Below, piece by piece: positions 55,623-64,000 of a DNA stretch of 64,000 bases. Numbering within the stretch: position 1 is the first letter of the stretch; each line of letters opens with the position of its first letter. The stretch is from Burkholderiales bacterium (GTDB lineage: Bacteria > Pseudomonadota > Gammaproteobacteria > Burkholderiales > WYBJ01). The notes under the pieces are model-generated. The model was not told where the DNA came from and did no database searches. It saw only the letters and a program-made list of their open reading frames with translations. The translations under genes were made by a program, and so were the position numbers. Where the stretch lies: positions 1-64,000 of the forward strand of contig JALHQN010000014.1 in assembly GCA_022841915.1 (NCBI GenBank). Direction: 5' to 3'.

Positions 55623-56366
55623 TTACTGCCACAACTTTCCGCACAAGCCCCGGTAGGCAAACGGCTGGCTGGGGCTGGCGGGCTGGCTGCCTTTGGCTTC
55701 AATCGACACTGCCAGCTCCACGGCCGTAAAAAACAGCTTTTCGGCGGGCTCCGGCAGGGACACACGAGCAAACTTCGCGTTCGGGATGGGGCCGATGGAA
55801 GTCAGTCGGCCTTCCTTGTCGATGCGCCACAAATGAAACTCTTGTGTGTCAGTCAACGCAACCGCGGTGACCTGCTTGATTTCGATGGCAAGGCCATGGC
55901 GCAGACTGGAGACGATCAGACCTGGCTTGCCGTCGGCGGTGGCCAGCACGCCGACATAGCTGTCGGGAAGCAAGGTCTTCTGCGTCGCCTGCTGAGCCTG
56001 CCACAGGTTGGGCAGCAGGATGCCGACCATGACACCCAGGGCCAGCGTGGCTACCGGAATCGGCATCAATAAGCGTCGCCACCACGCCAGGGGCTGCCCT
56101 CGATGGGACGCAGGAGTGTCCGCAGACGATGCCGTGCCTGTGCGTTGCGCAATCGCCTTCCAGGTGGCCGGCGACGGCGTCATGGGCGGCTGGATCAGAT
56201 TCAAGGGCATCAGGCGCAGGGCCCAGGCTTCGGCGGCGGCGGCTACGGCCGGGTCTTGGCGACACACGGCCTCGAAACGGCGCCGGGCCGGGCCTTGCAG
56301 CGCACCCGAGACGTAGGCGCCTGCCAACCATTCGACCAAGGCCGGGTGGTTTCGCCAGGTCGTCAC
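55623..56366 (-). CDS. Anti-sigma factor (RskA/anti-sigma-K-like)
   Basis: The 247-residue protein has a cytoplasmic N-terminal part ('NHPALVEWLAGAYVSGALQG', anti-sigma zinc-less type), one membrane helix ('VATLALGVMVGILLPNLW') and a periplasmic RskA-like domain ('YVGVLATADGKPGLIVSS', 'TQEFHLWRIDKEGR'). It follows the ECF sigma gene on the same strand by 100 bases. It should hold that sigma factor inactive until a signal arrives. GTG 56366 has GGGAGGG upstream; the frame continues to 56567 inside the sigma gene. Confidence 0.85.
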   Translation of the reverse strand: MTTWRNHPALVEWLAGAYVSGALQGPARRRFEAVCRQDPAVAAAAEAWALRLMPLNLIQPPMTPSPATWKAIAQRTGTASSADTPASHRGQPLAWWRRLLMPIPVATLALGVMVGILLPNLWQAQQATQKTLLPDSYVGVLATADGKPGLIVSSLRHGLAIEIKQVTAVALTDTQEFHLWRIDKEGRLTSIGPIPNAKFARVSLPEPAEKLFFTAVELAVSIEAKGSQPASPSQPFAYRGLCGKLWQ

Positions 56367-56466
56367 AGTGCCCTCCCGGCTCGACACAGGCGTGTACTCG
56401 CTGCCTCTCCGAGAGACGCATTGCAGGCTTCGTGCGGCCAGGTTCCGATCAGGCAGTGGTGCGCGC

Positions 56467-57069
56467 TCATACCGCAGCCTCCAGGCACGCGCGAAGCCGC
56501 AGCAGAGAGCGGCGAGTCCAGGCCTTGACCGTTCCGAGCGGCCTGCGCAGGCGCTCGGCGATTTCAAGGTGAGTCAAGCCGTCGTAGAAAGCCAGCAGCA
56601 CGGCCTGGCGCGGCAGGGCCTCCAACGCCGACAAGCAATGCGCCAGACGCTGGCCGTCTTCCACTTCCAGCAGTTGCTGCATGGGCGAGCCGCCGTCGAC
56701 GGCGGTATCGTGGAAGCGCTCTTCGCCACTGTCGTCCTGCCACAGCAAGGGCTCCTCGGGCTTCTTGCGCCGAAGGAGATCGATGGCCCGGTTTCGCGTG
56801 ATTACACACAACCACGCGAGCGACACGGACTGGCCTGCCGGCCGCAGCATGCTTTGCTGCCAGAGCGTCACGAACACCTCTTGCAACACGTCCTCGGCCA
56901 GCGCCCGATCCTGGAGCACACGCCAGGCCACCGCCAGAAGACGAGCAGAGATCCGCTCATACAGGGCGCGCAGTGCAGCGGCGTCGCGCAGGGCGATGCG
57001 CGCAAGCAGTTGGGCGATTTCGTCGCGATCATCCATGGGATTGGCGTCGGTGTGGGGCGGCACAGGCAT
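56467..57069 (-). CDS. ECF-family RNA polymerase sigma factor
   Basis: The 200-residue protein has sigma region 2 ('LALRALYERISARLLAVAWR'-like start, 'ALAEDVLQEVFVTLWQQ', 'AWLCVITRNRAIDLLRR') and region 4 ('LPRQAVLLAFYDGLTHLEIA', 'RRPLGTVKAWTRRSLLRL'). It pairs with the anti-sigma gene. Starts at 57069 or 57036 are both plausible. A PEP-CTERM gene lies divergently at 57310, so the sigma factor may control surface-protein genes. No target promoter could be assigned by eye. Confidence 0.9.
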   Translation of the reverse strand: MPVPPHTDANPMDDRDEIAQLLARIALRDAAALRALYERISARLLAVAWRVLQDRALAEDVLQEVFVTLWQQSMLRPAGQSVSLAWLCVITRNRAIDLLRRKKPEEPLLWQDDSGEERFHDTAVDGGSPMQQLLEVEDGQRLAHCLSALEALPRQAVLLAFYDGLTHLEIAERLRRPLGTVKAWTRRSLLRLRACLEAAV

Positions 57070-57309
57070 GGTATCAGGATGACGGAGCGCAAGGATGCAA
57101 TCTGATGTCTGAACGTTGGATTTCCCTCGCCGGATGCAGGCCGAAAAAAATATTCGCATGTGCTGCATCTGATTGGCATGCGACTGCGTTCATCCATTGA
57201 CCCTGGCGCGCGACTTCCGTCCAAACGAAGGACCAGGCCGGCCCCGGGGCACCACACCGCTCGGATTCATCGCGCCGCATGCTTCAAATCCATCAACCGG
57301 AGGACTCTC

Positions 57310-57972
57310 ATGAAAAATCACGCACTCCCGATTCTGACAAGCACCGTTGCTGCCCTGCTGCTCGTCGCCCAGCCCGCCCAAGCAGTCGATGTGCTCTTCA
57401 ACAGCAACCCGTTCGCCGGTTCGACCGCGAACCCCGACGACGGCGTGCGCACTGTGGTTGCCGGCAACCAGATCACCCTGGCCAGCTTCGATATGGCCAC
57501 CGATCGATTCGTCTTCGATCGCAACTTCTTCGCTGTAGGCGATTCCCTGAATTTTGCGAACAGCGTGGCAGCCAACCTGCCGAGTTCCGGCATCAATGTC
57601 ATCGTGATCCAAGACACCTCTACAACCACGGGTGCCGCCTTCAACGCCGGCACCGCCGCCAACCTGATCGCCCAGGCCGTGACCAGCGATGGGGCCGGAT
57701 TCTTCTTCTACAACAACAGCGGCCTGCAGGTTAACCGGCTGGTCTACTCGACCAATCTCAATTCGCCAACCGCCGACCTGTCGATCCTCGCGCGCATCAA
57801 TTCACCCGCAGGGCTGGACGCCGTGGCGGCCCTGCCCGATTTCACCACTGCCAATTTTGCCCTCGCCCCGGTACCCGAGCCTGAAACCTATGCGCTGCTG
57901 CTGGCCGGCCTTGCCATGGTGGCGGTGGGCGCACGCGCCTCGCGTGGAACAGCGAGCGGCAAGTGGGCGTGA
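57310..57972 (+). CDS. PEP-CTERM sorting-domain protein
   Basis: The 220-residue exported protein has a signal peptide to 'LLVAQPAQAVD', a body with DUF4394-like repeats ('TLASFDMATDRFVFDRNFF', 'LVYSTNLNSPTADLSILARI') and the sorting signal 'VPEPETYALLLAGLAMVAVG' plus basic residues. GGAGGA is eight bases upstream. It is divergent from the ECF sigma unit. A clear hairpin terminator follows. Confidence 0.88.
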   Translation: MKNHALPILTSTVAALLLVAQPAQAVDVLFNSNPFAGSTANPDDGVRTVVAGNQITLASFDMATDRFVFDRNFFAVGDSLNFANSVAANLPSSGINVIVIQDTSTTTGAAFNAGTAANLIAQAVTSDGAGFFFYNNSGLQVNRLVYSTNLNSPTADLSILARINSPAGLDAVAALPDFTTANFALAPVPEPETYALLLAGLAMVAVGARASRGTASGKWA

Positions 57973-58024
57973 AATCGACACGATGCCGAGACAATGTACC
58001 CACGAGTGATGTGAGGTAGACCGG

Positions 58025-58048
58025 ACCATCGCTTGCGGGCGATGGTTT
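58025..58048 (+). terminator. Rho-independent-type terminator
   Basis: ACCATCGC and GCGATGGT form a perfect 8-bp stem around a six-base loop, followed by TT(T)CC. It is placed 53 bases after the PEP-CTERM stop. Confidence 0.6.
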
Positions 58049-58160
58049 CCTCATGGTGGCTCCGTATGGCACGCGAAATGATCTCCGACCCGGGGGGCAC
58101 AGGCGTAGACCGTGGCCGAGATCACCTGTGACAGGATTCAATCTGATCAGGAGTGAATCA

Positions 58161-58307
58161 ATGGCCCATTCCGATACCCGCGTTATCACCTCACACGTCC
58201 CAGTGCCGCTCGCCGATCAGGTTGATGCGCTCGCAGAGCGCATGGAGCGTTCGCGCGGTTGGATCGTAACCGGTAAACCACTGGCGTTCTTCCTTGCGCG
58301 CGCGTGA
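58161..58307 (+). pseudogene. Truncated CopG/RHH antitoxin fragment
   Basis: The frame gives 'MAHSDTRVITSHVPVPLADQ' and 'VDALAERMERSRGWIV', the N-terminal ribbon-helix-helix of CopG/ParD-like antitoxins, and then unrelated 'TGKPLAFFLARA'. The usual continuation (KQALxAWxxQEEER) is missing. AGGAG precedes the ATG. No toxin partner follows. It is a gene end cut by a rearrangement next to the TonB-receptor piece. Confidence 0.6.
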
Positions 58308-58388
58308 CGTGGTCAATTACTCCCGTAGTTCAACAACGACAGGAGCAAGCACGATTCAGACGCAGACTAGGAAGCTGATCAGACGTGA

Positions 58389-59156
58389 CCGCAGCGGAGT
58401 GAGCACCAGAACGTCCATGCGAAGTACTTACGAGGCTTCAAGAGCGGCGGCTGGAACCTGAACTTCATCGACCCGAACGCCGCCGCCGACCCTTCCTTCG
58501 GCACCGAAACGGTCAACGGCATCGAAGCAGGCACGACAGGAAAGTTCCTCGACGGGCGGCTACGCTACGACTTGGCCGTCTACGTGAGTCGATACAAAGA
58601 CTTTCAGGTGTTTCAGTTCGTCGATCTCGGCGCCGGCGCGACCTCGATCCTGCTCAAGAACGCAGCCAAGGCAGAATCGCGCGGTTTCGACGCCGGCCTC
58701 GCATGGCGGGCAAGCTCTCGGCTGGACATCGGCATTCGGGTTGGCTGGAATCAGGCAGTCTTCAAGCAATTCGACAACTGCTCGACGACAATCGACTGCA
58801 CCGGGCACCGGTTACCTTACGCGCCGAAGTTCTCCTCGGCACTCACGCTGAAATATGTCCTTCCAATGCCTAGTCTGGACGGAAATCTGGAGCTCTATGG
58901 CGAGTATGGCCGTCGCGGAAAATCGTTTTCGGACCCGGTCAACGACCCCGTGACCCAAATGATTCCCGCTCGCGACCTCGTCAATGTTCGGGTGGGATTC
59001 TTCCCCAACGGTGCGCAATGGGACATCGGTCTGTGGGTGCGCAATCTGTTCGACGAGGATGCCGCAGCGATCCGTGGCCGGGACTTCCTCGGTAATGAGT
59101 TCACCCGGCGCATCGATCCGCGCACGGTCGGCCTCGAGGCACGATTGAGCTTCTGA
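58389..59156 (+). pseudogene. TonB-dependent receptor, C-terminal beta-barrel fragment
   Basis: From 'KYLRGFKSGGWNLNFIDPNA' the frame runs through the end of a TonB-dependent receptor barrel: 'TVNGIEAGTTGKFLDGRLRY', 'LFDEDAAAIRGRDFLGNEFT', last residues 'LEARLSF' with the aromatic C-terminus of an outer-membrane barrel. The signal peptide, plug domain and most strands are missing, and no start codon precedes it. It is followed by an IS4-type remnant and is probably the result of a deletion. Confidence 0.75.
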
Positions 59157-59203
59157 GAGCCCACGCAGCGTGCTGTTTGCGTGCCCAGACCCACTTCCGC
59201 AGT

Positions 59204-59475
59204 TCAGTGCCATGAACGTCGGTGTATCGAGGAGCTGGTGTTGTGAGCAAGCGTGGCTCGCGACCGCCCTTGCTGCAGTCTCTTGCACATCGCGTAGGCA
59301 ATAAAACAGATCGGGATGTGCGCCTTGACCCCATGGAGCGCATCGCCAGAGCGGACTCGCGGACACGAAATGCTGCTTCAGCCTCGGTGAGTTGGATGTA
59401 GATGTGCCACAACGCCGGCGATGCTGGTGCGAACGATGTAAGCCCCTCGGTCAGGTTTGCCCGCTCGGCCCTTCA
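59204..59475 (-). mobile_element. IS4/IS1634-type transposase remnant
   Basis: Shifting frames on the reverse strand match the transposase C-terminus: 'GAYIVRTSIAG', then 'LWHIYIQLTEAEAAFRVRES', then 'HGVKAHIPICFIAYAMCKRL' to a stop at 59204. Intact copies read GxYLLRTN...LWxxYIQLTEAEAAFR...HRVxAHILxCFLAY. No inverted repeats were found. Confidence 0.7.
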
Positions 59476-59549
59476 ACACTTTGATCATGAGCTCGCTTTA
59501 GCTCTTGTGAGTACGGCTCACCGACAATAGCCTAGCGACAAGTGGTCTC

Positions 59550-60467
59550 TTACCGAGCTTGGATGGAAAGCCCACGCAGCCGGCGAGGGCGCAAGCGGAA
59601 TCCGACCAGCCCAAGTCCGACCAACATCATGGCGTAGCTCTCCGGCTCGGGGATCGGCACGCTCAGGACGAACGACGCCCGAGTAAAGGTCTCGCCGTCA
59701 AAGATATGCCCTGGCGTTGCGAAGCTTCCCGTCGCGACGACGTCACCGGCCTTGAGATAATCCCACGAAGCGTAGATGGCTGTGCCGTTCACTTCGGGAT
59801 GGCTCAAATAGAAGCGCAGCTGATCTGCACCCAAGGCCGTATCGAGCGCAACGGTGTCGATGATCTCGTTGGTTCCGACCTGGAAATTCTGTTCGGTAAA
59901 GCGGATCTCCGGCGCTGCGCCCGGCGCTGTATCGCGTCGCAGCGAAATGGCGAGGTAATCGCTCCGATGCCCCGGTGCCGTCGCATCCTGGTGAGTGTCG
60001 ATCAGGCGCAGTTGAAAAAGGTCACCCGCCCCGGGCATAGCAATGTCGAAAAGCACGGATGCGACAAAGGTGCGGTGAATCTTCAATCCGCCGTTGAGGT
60101 CCGCTGGCGCATCACTCCGATTTGTAAGCAGTGCCACTCCGTGATTGACACGCGAATTGCCTGAAGCTGTGCTCACTTGAGCACCCTGCGCGGAATCGAG
60201 CCGCAACTTGCCGCCGGCTTCGTCTCCGACGTTGAACGTGCCCGTGAGGCCGTAGCAGTTGGGCACGAGCGCGCCGCAGTTGAAGGTGCTGGTAGAAGGC
60301 CTCGCCGGCGGCACGATGCCATCGCTGAACGTGTCCAGGAAGTAACCGACCCCATCGCGCGTGAGGCGAAACTCATCGACGAAAACGACAAAGGCGTGAG
60401 ACACACCGCAGGCCAACGACAAAGCCGTGGCAACGACGAAACGAGACAATGGACTTGCGTCATACAT
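59550..60467 (-). CDS. PEP-CTERM sorting-domain protein
   Basis: The 305-residue exported protein has a signal peptide to 'SLACGVSHAF' and a jelly-roll-like body ('FLDTFSDGIVPPARPSTSTF', 'GDLFQLRLIDTHQDATAPGH'). It ends in the sorting signal 'IPEPESYAMMLVGLGLVGFR' with an Arg-rich tail. GAGGAG is seven bases before the ATG at 60467; the frame goes on to 60500. It sits among mobile-element remnants but is intact. Confidence 0.88.
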   Translation of the reverse strand: MYDASPLSRFVVATALSLACGVSHAFVVFVDEFRLTRDGVGYFLDTFSDGIVPPARPSTSTFNCGALVPNCYGLTGTFNVGDEAGGKLRLDSAQGAQVSTASGNSRVNHGVALLTNRSDAPADLNGGLKIHRTFVASVLFDIAMPGAGDLFQLRLIDTHQDATAPGHRSDYLAISLRRDTAPGAAPEIRFTEQNFQVGTNEIIDTVALDTALGADQLRFYLSHPEVNGTAIYASWDYLKAGDVVATGSFATPGHIFDGETFTRASFVLSVPIPEPESYAMMLVGLGLVGFRLRPRRLRGLSIQAR

Positions 60468-60667
60468 GACAGTGCTCCTCAGCAATGTTGGCCGGATCAT
60501 CTAGTTTCTCGGCATGCTCCTCGTCCGATGCAAAATGTCGCTAATGGAGGACTGCCAGAATAGATGCACTCTATTCAATCGCATGAGTGCTCACATCATC
60601 CAAACGGGTGATGTGCACCGCGGAACGCCCGTTTACTCTTCTCGCCGATTCCGATTCGCATCGATCG

Positions 60668-60892
60668 ATGCGACATGGCATCTATCAGGGCAATGAATTG
60701 AGCATTGAGATACGGGTGATTCGAGATCCTTGCGACCGGAGAGCCGTTTACCGCCTACGCCACCGTGCGTACTGCTCGAAGGGGCTGCTCAAGGTACGGC
60801 CTAGCGGGGAGTTCAAGGACGATTTTGACGATCTTCCCAATCAAACGCTTCTGGGAGCGCTAGTCCTGGACGGCAGAGTTCTCCAGATCTAG
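60668..60892 (+). pseudogene. N-acyltransferase (autoinducer-synthase/GNAT-like) N-terminal fragment, cut by an IS3-type remnant
   Basis: The frame 'IEIRVIRDPCDRRAVYRLRH' followed by 'RAYCSKGLLKV' and 'FKDDFDDLPNQTLLGALVLD' matches the start of LuxI/FeeM/GNAT-like acyltransferases (YRLRYRAY...DEYDxLPN). The match ends at about 60866, where IS3-type sequence on the other strand begins, and the frame stops at 60892. The C-terminal half is lost. The start is uncertain. Confidence 0.6.
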
Positions 60893-61045
60893 CTCGGCGT
60901 AGTACATCGTCTCAAGTTTGGCATTCTCGGCCTCGATTTCCCTGAGCCGTTCTAAGTCCGACACCGCCCTGCCGCCGTCCTTCGCCTTCCAGTTGAGGCA
61001 GTACGTTGGCTGATCCCATGCCCGCGACGTCTCGACCGCACGGTA
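60869..61045 (-). mobile_element. IS3-family OrfA remnant
   Basis: On the reverse strand one frame reads 'NWKAKDGGRAVSDLERLREI' then 'EAENAKLETMYYAELDLENS'. This matches the helix-turn-helix/leucine-zipper end of IS3 OrfA (FYNWKAKYGGMxVSELKRL.ELEAENxKLKRMYAELALEN). OrfB and the ends are missing. Confidence 0.65.
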
Positions 61046-61069
61046 TACGGCAACACCGATATGGGTAAA

Positions 61070-62206
61070 TCATCGACGGAGGCGCGGGAGCGCGTGGACG
61101 AGTTGAATCAGCTCCACCTGCCGGTGCGTCTGAGTCTTGGTAAAGACGGACTGTAGCTGCGTTCGCACGGTATTGATGCTAACGCCCGCCTGCTCGGATA
61201 CCTGCTGAAGGGTTGCCCCTTCGGCCAACCCAGAAACGAGTTTGGCCTCGGCATCGGACAGCCCGAAAAGATCACGCAGCAGACCAAGGCTTCCCGATCC
61301 AGCCTTCCAACGCGCACCGAGCGTCACCAGAGACATCCGAGGGCCCGACGGGCCATCAACCCAATCGTTTGCGGGATTAATCGGCAAAAACACCACCTGA
61401 CATTCAGGAGAGCCGATATCGCTCTGGAATGAAAAGGCACTTGCCCGGCACTCGCGTTCCGAAGTTGCAAACCTTATCCCCTGCGTGAGCTTATCGTGAC
61501 ATGAGGGAGTAAAGCCCCGGAGCCTGCCATTGCGAACCCGCAGGGGAGCCGACGGAAGCCTCAACATCGATTCCGCCGCAACATTCGCAAATCGGATGAA
61601 CAATCTATCATCGACGATGAACAATGGGTAATCGAGCGCATTGGTCGCGCTTAGTCCGACTGCGGCTTGGCGACGCAGTGCCTCGAACCGAAGATGCAGT
61701 TCGGAGGCGCGTTGTACGTGAGGCGTTATTCGGCTGAGCCATTCCTTCTCCATGTCGCCGAAGGGGTTCTGCTTCGACGATCGGAAGAGGGCCATTGCCC
61801 CACGTGCCTCGCTCCCTTCGGAAAGCCGAATTGCCGCCGCATATCGAATATCCCACGGACGGAGCCATTGATAGACTTCATTTCGATCCACAAAGCTTGC
61901 ATCGAAATGCTCATTGTCGAACACCCACTGCCCCGGAGCCGAGGCCTCGGTAAGCTTTCGCCTCGGGTCTCCGGGGGCAAGATGGGTGTTGTAGTACTCT
62001 GTTTCTTTTTCCGGATACTGGTCGGTCGTAACCGCAAGGGCCATTCTGTTTCTTGCCGTGTCCCAGAGGTGGTACTGACCACCGCGCGCGTCGATTACCT
62101 CGCTGAACTTCGCGAGAAAAACCGCCCAAGCACGAGGTTCGGTCGGGGTTTCGTAAAGACTGGTAAGTGCCGATTCGTAGAGCTTGAATCTGTCTGAATC
62201 ACGCAT
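61070..62206 (-). CDS. LuxR-family transcriptional regulator
   Basis: The 378-residue protein has a long N-terminal sensor part (PAS-like 'RLFIRFANVAAESMLRLPSA') and a C-terminal LuxR HTH ('LSDAEAKLVSGLAEGATLQQ', 'AGVSINTVRTQLQSVF'). It lacks a receiver domain, so it is not a classic response regulator. GGGAG lies seven bases before the ATG at 62206; the frame goes on to 62314. Its targets are unknown; PEP-CTERM genes lie on both sides. Confidence 0.88.
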   Translation of the reverse strand: MRDSDRFKLYESALTSLYETPTEPRAWAVFLAKFSEVIDARGGQYHLWDTARNRMALAVTTDQYPEKETEYYNTHLAPGDPRRKLTEASAPGQWVFDNEHFDASFVDRNEVYQWLRPWDIRYAAAIRLSEGSEARGAMALFRSSKQNPFGDMEKEWLSRITPHVQRASELHLRFEALRRQAAVGLSATNALDYPLFIVDDRLFIRFANVAAESMLRLPSAPLRVRNGRLRGFTPSCHDKLTQGIRFATSERECRASAFSFQSDIGSPECQVVFLPINPANDWVDGPSGPRMSLVTLGARWKAGSGSLGLLRDLFGLSDAEAKLVSGLAEGATLQQVSEQAGVSINTVRTQLQSVFTKTQTHRQVELIQLVHALPRLRR

Positions 62207-63002
62207 GACGATCTCCCACCGGTCGGACAAGAAAGACGCGGAGGAGAATCCGCGAGGCCGCCGATCAGCACGATCAACGCAATCTTGAATCGATGATATG
62301 TGGTTTTCGTCCACGGATGAAGTGCGTACGCCTTTGGGCTAATGCCGGAGGCTTAACACAGTATCCGATCACCCTCTGACCTATGGGATGAGTGTCCGCT
62401 CGGGGCAATGGAGCGAACGGAGGCATTTAGGCCGATTCCGGCAAGCGTTCGCCAAAGGGACCTCGACGGTCTCCATGCCGCTCGGTGGATCGCCAAATGT
62501 CATGCCACTGTCCGATATGGACTTCAGCGAGCAGCCACACAGTGTGGTCTACGTGGGCGAGCCAGGCACGGGCAAGACCATCCATCGCGATGTCACGGCT
62601 CAGTAAGCGCTCCCATGCCCCCGTACTTCCGGGGTTGAATTGGGCAAGGGGGCGTCGACCTTGGCACGCCACGACTGTATCTACTGCACCGCCAGATTCT
62701 CGATCGTCTGAACTCCTCGGCAACGTCATTGATGGTGGCCTTACGACCGCGTCGTCCCACGTAGCAGGCGAAGCGCTTCTTAGGTAAGGGATAGTCCGCC
62801 AATGGTCCTCGCTCTCGGAGGCGGCGGGCCGGACGTTGGCGGCGGCGCGAACTCGCTGATTGCGGACCACAAGTCACGTTTCGAGATCGCCTCGAACAGC
62901 CCGTAATCCCGGTGCAGACTACATTGCATCACCCGTTTGGATGATTCGCGCTTCTCGAAGCCCAATTAGTCTATCGACTTCCATTTCGACCGGAGAACCA
63001 TC
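62207..63002. other. Intergenic region with decayed mobile-element sequence
   Basis: Within these 796 bases one piece resembles IstB (listed separately). The rest shows short frames on both strands (for example leftward 62593-62877) that match nothing I recognise. The promoters of the LuxR and PEP-CTERM genes must lie at its ends. Confidence 0.5.
62517..62606 (+). mobile_element. IS21-type IstB remnant
   Basis: The frame 'MDFSEQPHSVVYVGEPGTGK' followed by 'TIHRDVTAQ' and a stop resembles the Walker A region of IstB ATPases (xxxNVVLVGGPGTGKTHLA). Only this short piece remains and the reading after the P-loop does not match. Confidence 0.4.
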
Positions 63003-63785
63003 ATGCACAGGTTCCTCAGCTGCTCGCTTCGTGTTGCGTTCTTGCTGGCCGCACTCGTTCCCGGTGCGAGTTCGGCGATGTCGATAATCGAGCGGTACGA
63101 CCGCAGTACGATGATATTTCCGGACTCAGAGACGTTCGCGGGTGCACTACAGCAAAGCGAAATGCGCCAGTTCAATGTGCCGATCGCACTGGGCGAGACC
63201 GTCACCCGCAATCACACGCTCAACGGCGTCACGGTCGGTGACATTACCTGGGTTGGGGACTCGAACATAGGCGTCACCATCACCGAGATCGTGGCGGGTA
63301 GTCCCACGACTGTCCGCGCACGCGTGACGGGAACCACCGGCGCTGCCGGATACACCACGCTCGTTTCCCAGCGCGAACGCACGTCGATCATCGAGAACGG
63401 TATTCATGTCTTCCGCCGCACCGGCATTGGCGGATTCGGCGGCGTAACAGCGGGAAACCCCTACATCTACGAGATTCTGTTGCCCGGCGACTGGTCGGAG
63501 GTCGGCACCACGACCGGTCGTCACACGCTCGACGCGATCAACCCGCTCTGGAGCATCGAACGCAACTTCGTCTACGACGGCAGCAACACCGTATTTCGTG
63601 CTCGAATCGCCAGCTATGTGAACGACGGCCAGCATGACCTCGATTTGTCGTACTCGCTCTACGGAGTGGCCGCGGTGCCCGAGCCGTCCGCTGCGGTGCT
63701 CATGCTGTTGGGCTGCGGATTTCTCGCCTCCACTCTTGTGCGACGATCAGGACAACGGAAGTCAAGTGCGCACCTACGAGCGTAG
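63003..63785 (+). CDS. PEP-CTERM sorting-domain protein
   Basis: The 260-residue exported protein has a signal peptide to 'ALVPGASSAM', a beta-rich body ('NHTLNGVTVGDITWVGDSNI') and the sorting signal 'VPEPSAAVLMLLGCGFLAST' with a basic tail. GGAGA lies seven bases before the ATG. No related function could be assigned. It is the fifth PEP-CTERM protein of the window. Confidence 0.85.
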   Translation: MHRFLSCSLRVAFLLAALVPGASSAMSIIERYDRSTMIFPDSETFAGALQQSEMRQFNVPIALGETVTRNHTLNGVTVGDITWVGDSNIGVTITEIVAGSPTTVRARVTGTTGAAGYTTLVSQRERTSIIENGIHVFRRTGIGGFGGVTAGNPYIYEILLPGDWSEVGTTTGRHTLDAINPLWSIERNFVYDGSNTVFRARIASYVNDGQHDLDLSYSLYGVAAVPEPSAAVLMLLGCGFLASTLVRRSGQRKSSAHLRA

Positions 63786-64000
63786 TCCGTCGATGCGTTC
63801 GGCCGGGCAGACAGGGCGTCTCGCTCCGTAGCGAAGAACACCCCTACCGATCAATCGGGACGTGGGCGAATGTCTGTGCAATCATCAGCCGGGACGCTTC
63901 GTGCCGCGGACACTCGGCATCGACATTGTAATGACCAGCCGTACTATGCCGAGACCTCTGCGCTTTCGATAACGTAGAGTTCATAGGCCTGATCAGAGCG

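Overview
The window is GC-rich and densely coded on both strands. It reads as the chromosome of a free-living betaproteobacterium, probably Burkholderiales-like. The grounds are: four intact and one frameshifted Bug-type (TctC-like) tripartite tricarboxylate receptor proteins, two CaiB/BaiF CoA-transferases, a hydantoinase A/B pair, two TauD/TfdA dioxygenases, and five PEP-CTERM proteins. No rRNA, tRNA, CRISPR array or intact mobile element was seen.

Layout. 0-13 kb: an FAD-dependent oxidoreductase end, a secreted methyltransferase-like protein, a carboxymuconolactone decarboxylase-family protein, a fumarase/aspartase-superfamily lyase, a carbamoylase-type nitrilase, a crotonase, an alpha/beta-hydrolase lacking its serine, a GH15 glucoamylase, a multiply broken epimerase-SPW pseudogene, an MFS carrier and a Bug protein. 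13-21 kb: a large PEP-CTERM protein, a small methyltransferase, a CoA-transferase and a 1203-residue double ABC exporter. 21-32 kb: a leftward catabolic run (amidohydrolase, dioxygenase, leuD/leuC-type dehydratase, frameshifted Bug). It diverges from a two-gene unit whose second gene is a UGSC-family selenoprotein with an in-frame TGA and a SECIS-like hairpin. A second dioxygenase, a Bug protein and a GST follow. 32-43 kb: a stand-alone ribosomal protein S4 paralogue behind a Fur-like box, with a small ORF and a DUF2325 gene; a Tgt-MnmC-like fusion; a TauE/SafE exporter; chrA and DUF2254 remnants; and small hydrolase and cupin genes. 43-51 kb: a leftward run Bug - hyuB - hyuA - Bug, with a CoA-transferase downstream. 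52-58 kb: a histidine kinase/response regulator pair, a HbpS/GlcG-like secreted protein, an ankyrin protein, an ECF sigma/anti-sigma pair and a PEP-CTERM protein. 58-63 kb: a decayed stretch with a truncated antitoxin, a TonB-receptor fragment, IS4-, IS3- and IS21-type remnants and an IS-truncated acyltransferase, lying among two PEP-CTERM genes and a LuxR regulator.

Functionally the window is mainly periplasmic capture of organic acids (Bug proteins), their activation (CoA-transferases) and breakdown (dioxygenases, dehydratase, hydantoinase, crotonase). A PEP-CTERM surface/export programme runs alongside. The strongest unusual signals are the selenoprotein with its SECIS, the Tgt-MnmC-like fusion with an altered tRNA-contact loop, and the Fur-box-linked S4 paralogue operon.
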